Of a DNA stretch of 64,000 bases, positions 61,407 to 64,000 are shown piece by piece. The position numbers and the translations under genes were made by a program. A model generated the notes under the pieces. It was given only the letters and a program-made list of their open reading frames with translations. It had not been told where the DNA came from and made no database searches. The stretch's first letter is position 1, and the number at the start of each line of letters is the position of its first letter. This stretch comes from Polytrichum commune (taxonomy: Eukaryota; Streptophyta; Polytrichopsida; Polytrichales; Polytrichaceae), in assembly GCA_950295325.1 (NCBI GenBank), contig OX485805.1, forward strand, positions 3,038,501 through 3,102,500, written 5' to 3'.

Positions 61407-62255
61407 TGGATTCGCTTACTGAATCCCCGCTCTGCTGTAGAATGCCTAAATAAAGCACACCACAATGTGTAAGAAACCTCTTGAGATGAGCATTGCGGCA
61501 GTCATCAGAGGATGAGTCACAAAATTCGGAAACCTTTGAAAACAGAGACTCTGTAGATCATTAGGATTTAGTTGATAAGATATGTCGAATTTCAAGTATC
61601 CAGAAACCTCGCACTGAAATTGAGAGAAACTGGTGATAACGGTCACTTATCTACCAGAAGATATATACATGTGGACACTCGTACAAATTCCTTTCGAGAT
61701 AGATTGAGGAAAAACCTGTAGATCAGGCGGCCTGAGCTGTCGTCACTGTCAAAACTTGAGAATGAATGCCTTTGCTCCAACTGCGAGCAAGAGATCTTGG
61801 CAATGGTCGCGAATCCGGTCTACTCTTCATTCACCCCTTTGAATTTTATAGTATTTCTCTTCATCGTCGATCTGCTTCGCTGTCGAGTAACAGATAATCA
61901 CCTTCCCCTGTAGTGCGCTCTTGCAAATTAACTGCAGAATGAGATCTTCTGTCATAAAGACCAGGGACCGGACTAACTAACGTACAGCACCGAATGCTTA
62001 TAAACTCTTACCAAGGCACCGCTTTAAATTAGCTTTACGCCCCCTAGTCGTCGCTACAGAGCCAAGTAGTAGATGGAATCTATGTATGCTACTTTCGTTT
62101 CCTTTCCCCCTGTGGTATCATTTACATCAAATCCTGGCGCCGGGGACCAAAAGTAGCAGCAAGGTGTGGTACAGCTTAGAATGGCCTTCCGTGTCCTGAA
62201 TCACTCCCACTCACTCCGCCGCGCGAATCAAATGCCTTTGGAGATGAGATTCCAT
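61407..62255 (-). promoter_or_regulatory. 5' leader of the inositol phosphatase, untranslated part
   Basis: No protein coding recognised. Near 61714 the plus strand carries AAAACCTGTAGATCAGGCGG, related to the repeated AAACCTGTAGA segments at 62261 and 62511. On the minus strand each reads as CTACAG followed by GTTT, which could be splice-site-like. These are likely alternative or duplicated non-coding leader exons. Confidence 0.4.
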
Positions 62256-62710
62256 CAAAACCTGTAGACAGAGGCGGTGAGACAGTGAAGAACATGACAC
62301 AGATTCTGCTTACTAATGCTCGGCACAACACCTGTGCGTTCACTCAAACAAGTCTTTGCTGAGATTTGATTTCCAGATCCAGGGTCGCCTCCTCTGTGCG
62401 AATCCCAGGCACAATACACTAAACTAAACCTCCCGACTCAGCCAGAGTGAAGAAAGCGCTCGAAGCCAGAATGAAGCGTGTCAAGCCCCTTGAAGACGAG
62501 ATTTCCCAAACCTGTAGAAAGGAGGTAGTGGAAGTAGAAAATGAAACAGGTTCTGCTTAATGCTCCACAGCACAACACCTGCAAGTTCACTTGAACAAGA
62601 TTTGCTGAAATTGTCAAGATTTTCAGATCCAGCGTCGTATCCTTTGCGCAAAAGCCACGCACAATAAACTAAACTTTCCGACTCAGCCAGAATGAAGCGC
62701 TCCGACCGAT
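62256..62710. repeat. Tandem duplication of ~245 bp in the phosphatase 5' leader
   Basis: Two imperfect copies at about 62256-62505 and 62506-62710. Shared order: AAACCTGTAGA, GGTTCTGCTTA or GATTCTGCTTA, GCACAACACCTG, TTCACT, TCAGATCCAG, AAACTAAAC, CCGACTCAGCCAGA, TGAAG. It lies upstream of the phosphatase start in its probable leader. Confidence 0.8.
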
Positions 62711-64000
62711 CTCTTAACTTATCCTCCAACGACCGCTCTCACGCCCACAAGCCCCTTGCAAGCACGCACGCACGCGGGCACGCACAAACCAAGCACAGAA
62801 TCTCTCATAATTAATTAATCAACCACCGCTTTCCATCCACAATCATCGACACCAGCCAGCCAGCCTCTCCTCCACAGATCAATCCGCCACCACCAAATCT
62901 CGCGCAACAAGATCCGCAGTCTCAACACCTCCCCGCGCCTCCTCTCCCAAACTTCTCAAACCTCTTTACCTCTTAGTTACAAGTGCACAACACAACCTCG
63001 CTCCAGCACCACGAGGCCGTGTTCTTCCCTCGCAGATTGCTCCCCCCCGCTCTCATCTGTAAAAATGCACTCGACTCTCTCCCTTGCACAAAACACGCAC
63101 TACTAAAAAAAAAACCCTCCTCATCCCTCCCTCCTCTTCTTCTTCTTCCTCCACCTCCTCCTCCTCCTCCTCCCTCCTCTCCCCCTTCCCCTCTCGGTGG
63201 CAGGAAGAAGCTGTTAACAAGCAAAAAGAAGCCTCGCAGGTGGTGTGGCATCCGGACAAGAGACAAAGAAGAGAACAAAAGGACAATATCAAAAACGCTC
63301 CTACGCTTCCCAGCTTCCCCTTCTTAAACTACCTGCACTCTACGTAACTCCACTCTCCTCCAACTTCGTTCGCTGCAGTCTCCGTCACTCGTCCCGCTGT
63401 AAACTCCCTACTCTACTCTTGTACTCTACTCTTCTTTTTTCGACTCCTCCTCCCTCCCACCGCAGTCTGATGAGGTCCTGTATTGGCTACCTTCTGTTAC
63501 CTCGATGTTGTAGCGATGATACCGATATTGATGATGACGATGACGTTGTTTGTTCTTGTGTTCTGGCGGAGACCGTGGTTGATGAAATGAAAACCTTGAA
63601 CTAAGTTAGAGATCGGTGATGGTGCTGCGATGAACTTAGTGCTAGCTGCTGCCAACACGCCACTCCAGCCGTGCAGCCAGCTGCGAGTCTAAAGAAAGCT
63701 CTGCCGCAACAGACGAGCCGGAACGGCACCTCAGCGTCTCCCTTCCCTTCCCCTTCCCCTTTCCCTTCCTTTCCCTCTCGTTCCACTCTTTCATCCATCC
63801 ACGCCTCCGAGTTTCATCCCCGCTCCCGAAAAGCACCCCGCCCGCATGAGCCCCTCCCGCCATTACTCATCCCCGCCGTTTTCATCCGTCCACCACCACC
63901 CGCCCGCATCCATCCATGCCACGCCTTTCATCCATCCATCTGCCCTTGATTCCCTGCCACGACTTTCATGCATCCATGATCCATCCGACCCATATATGGC
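62711..64000. promoter_or_regulatory. Pyrimidine-rich promoter-like region at window end
   Basis: Markedly richer in C and CT runs than the rest of the window, with (CTC)n/(CTT)n tracts at 63118-63200 and CCTTCC runs at 63740-63775. Such composition is common around plant transcription starts. It probably contains the phosphatase promoter and possibly that of a gene beyond the window. The long open frames here are low-complexity artefacts of the tracts. Confidence 0.4.

Noticed and set aside
62983-63347. Overlapping open frames of up to 114 codons on both strands
   Set aside because: They consist of Ser/Pro/Leu or Glu/Gly runs encoded by CT-rich tracts, with no domain; low-complexity artefacts.

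Overview
This window looks like nuclear DNA of a land plant. It is AT-rich and carries plant-type genes with several short introns: a kinesin-8 of the KIN-8A type, a plant type I inositol-polyphosphate 5-phosphatase, and an N-terminal (alpha-N) protein methyltransferase of the NTMT1 type. These genes sit in a sea of decayed plant transposons. Short introns and an intronless kinase suggest a non-seed plant such as a bryophyte, but the sequence does not settle this. No tRNA, rRNA or CRISPR array was recognised.

Only four genes look intact: (1) the kinesin, minus strand, 9171-15126, nine exons, about 1,021 aa; (2) a single-exon Ser/Thr kinase, minus strand, 43995-45002, 335 aa, with a TATA-containing upstream region; (3) the NTMT1-type methyltransferase, plus strand, 52091-54538, eight exons, 281 aa; (4) the inositol phosphatase, minus strand, 57562-61406, ten coding exons, 547 aa, with a duplicated 5' leader and a CT-rich promoter region reaching the window end. 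For the multi-exon genes, GT/AG boundaries were placed by eye and all reading phases close without a frameshift.

Everything else is repeats and gene wreckage. 1-8.2 kb holds a broken kinesin duplicate hit by a 420-bp MITE, a LINE tail and a Tourist-like MITE, then a LINE interrupted by a pogo/Tigger-type element. 16.9-35.9 kb is gene-poor: a 586-bp foldback element, a TIR element, LINE and LTR-like fragments, CACTA-ended MITEs, a ~170-bp tandem satellite and dispersed repeats. 35.9-38.8 kb holds a hAT remnant with a perfect 8-bp target duplication, a Tourist-like element carrying a nested MITE, and another Tourist-like MITE. 49.1-50.9 kb is a MULE-like element with ~0.4-kb terminal repeats.

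The most unusual part is 39.98-42.90 kb. Here intron-containing fragments of three separate genes of this window (NTMT1, the kinase upstream region, the kinesin) lie side by side in changed order and orientation. Because the window also contains the parents and a second kinesin fragment (1.16-3.29 kb), it supplies its own empty sites, which fix the target duplications of two MITE families without outside data: TA for the ~420-bp family, TAA for the Tourist-like family.
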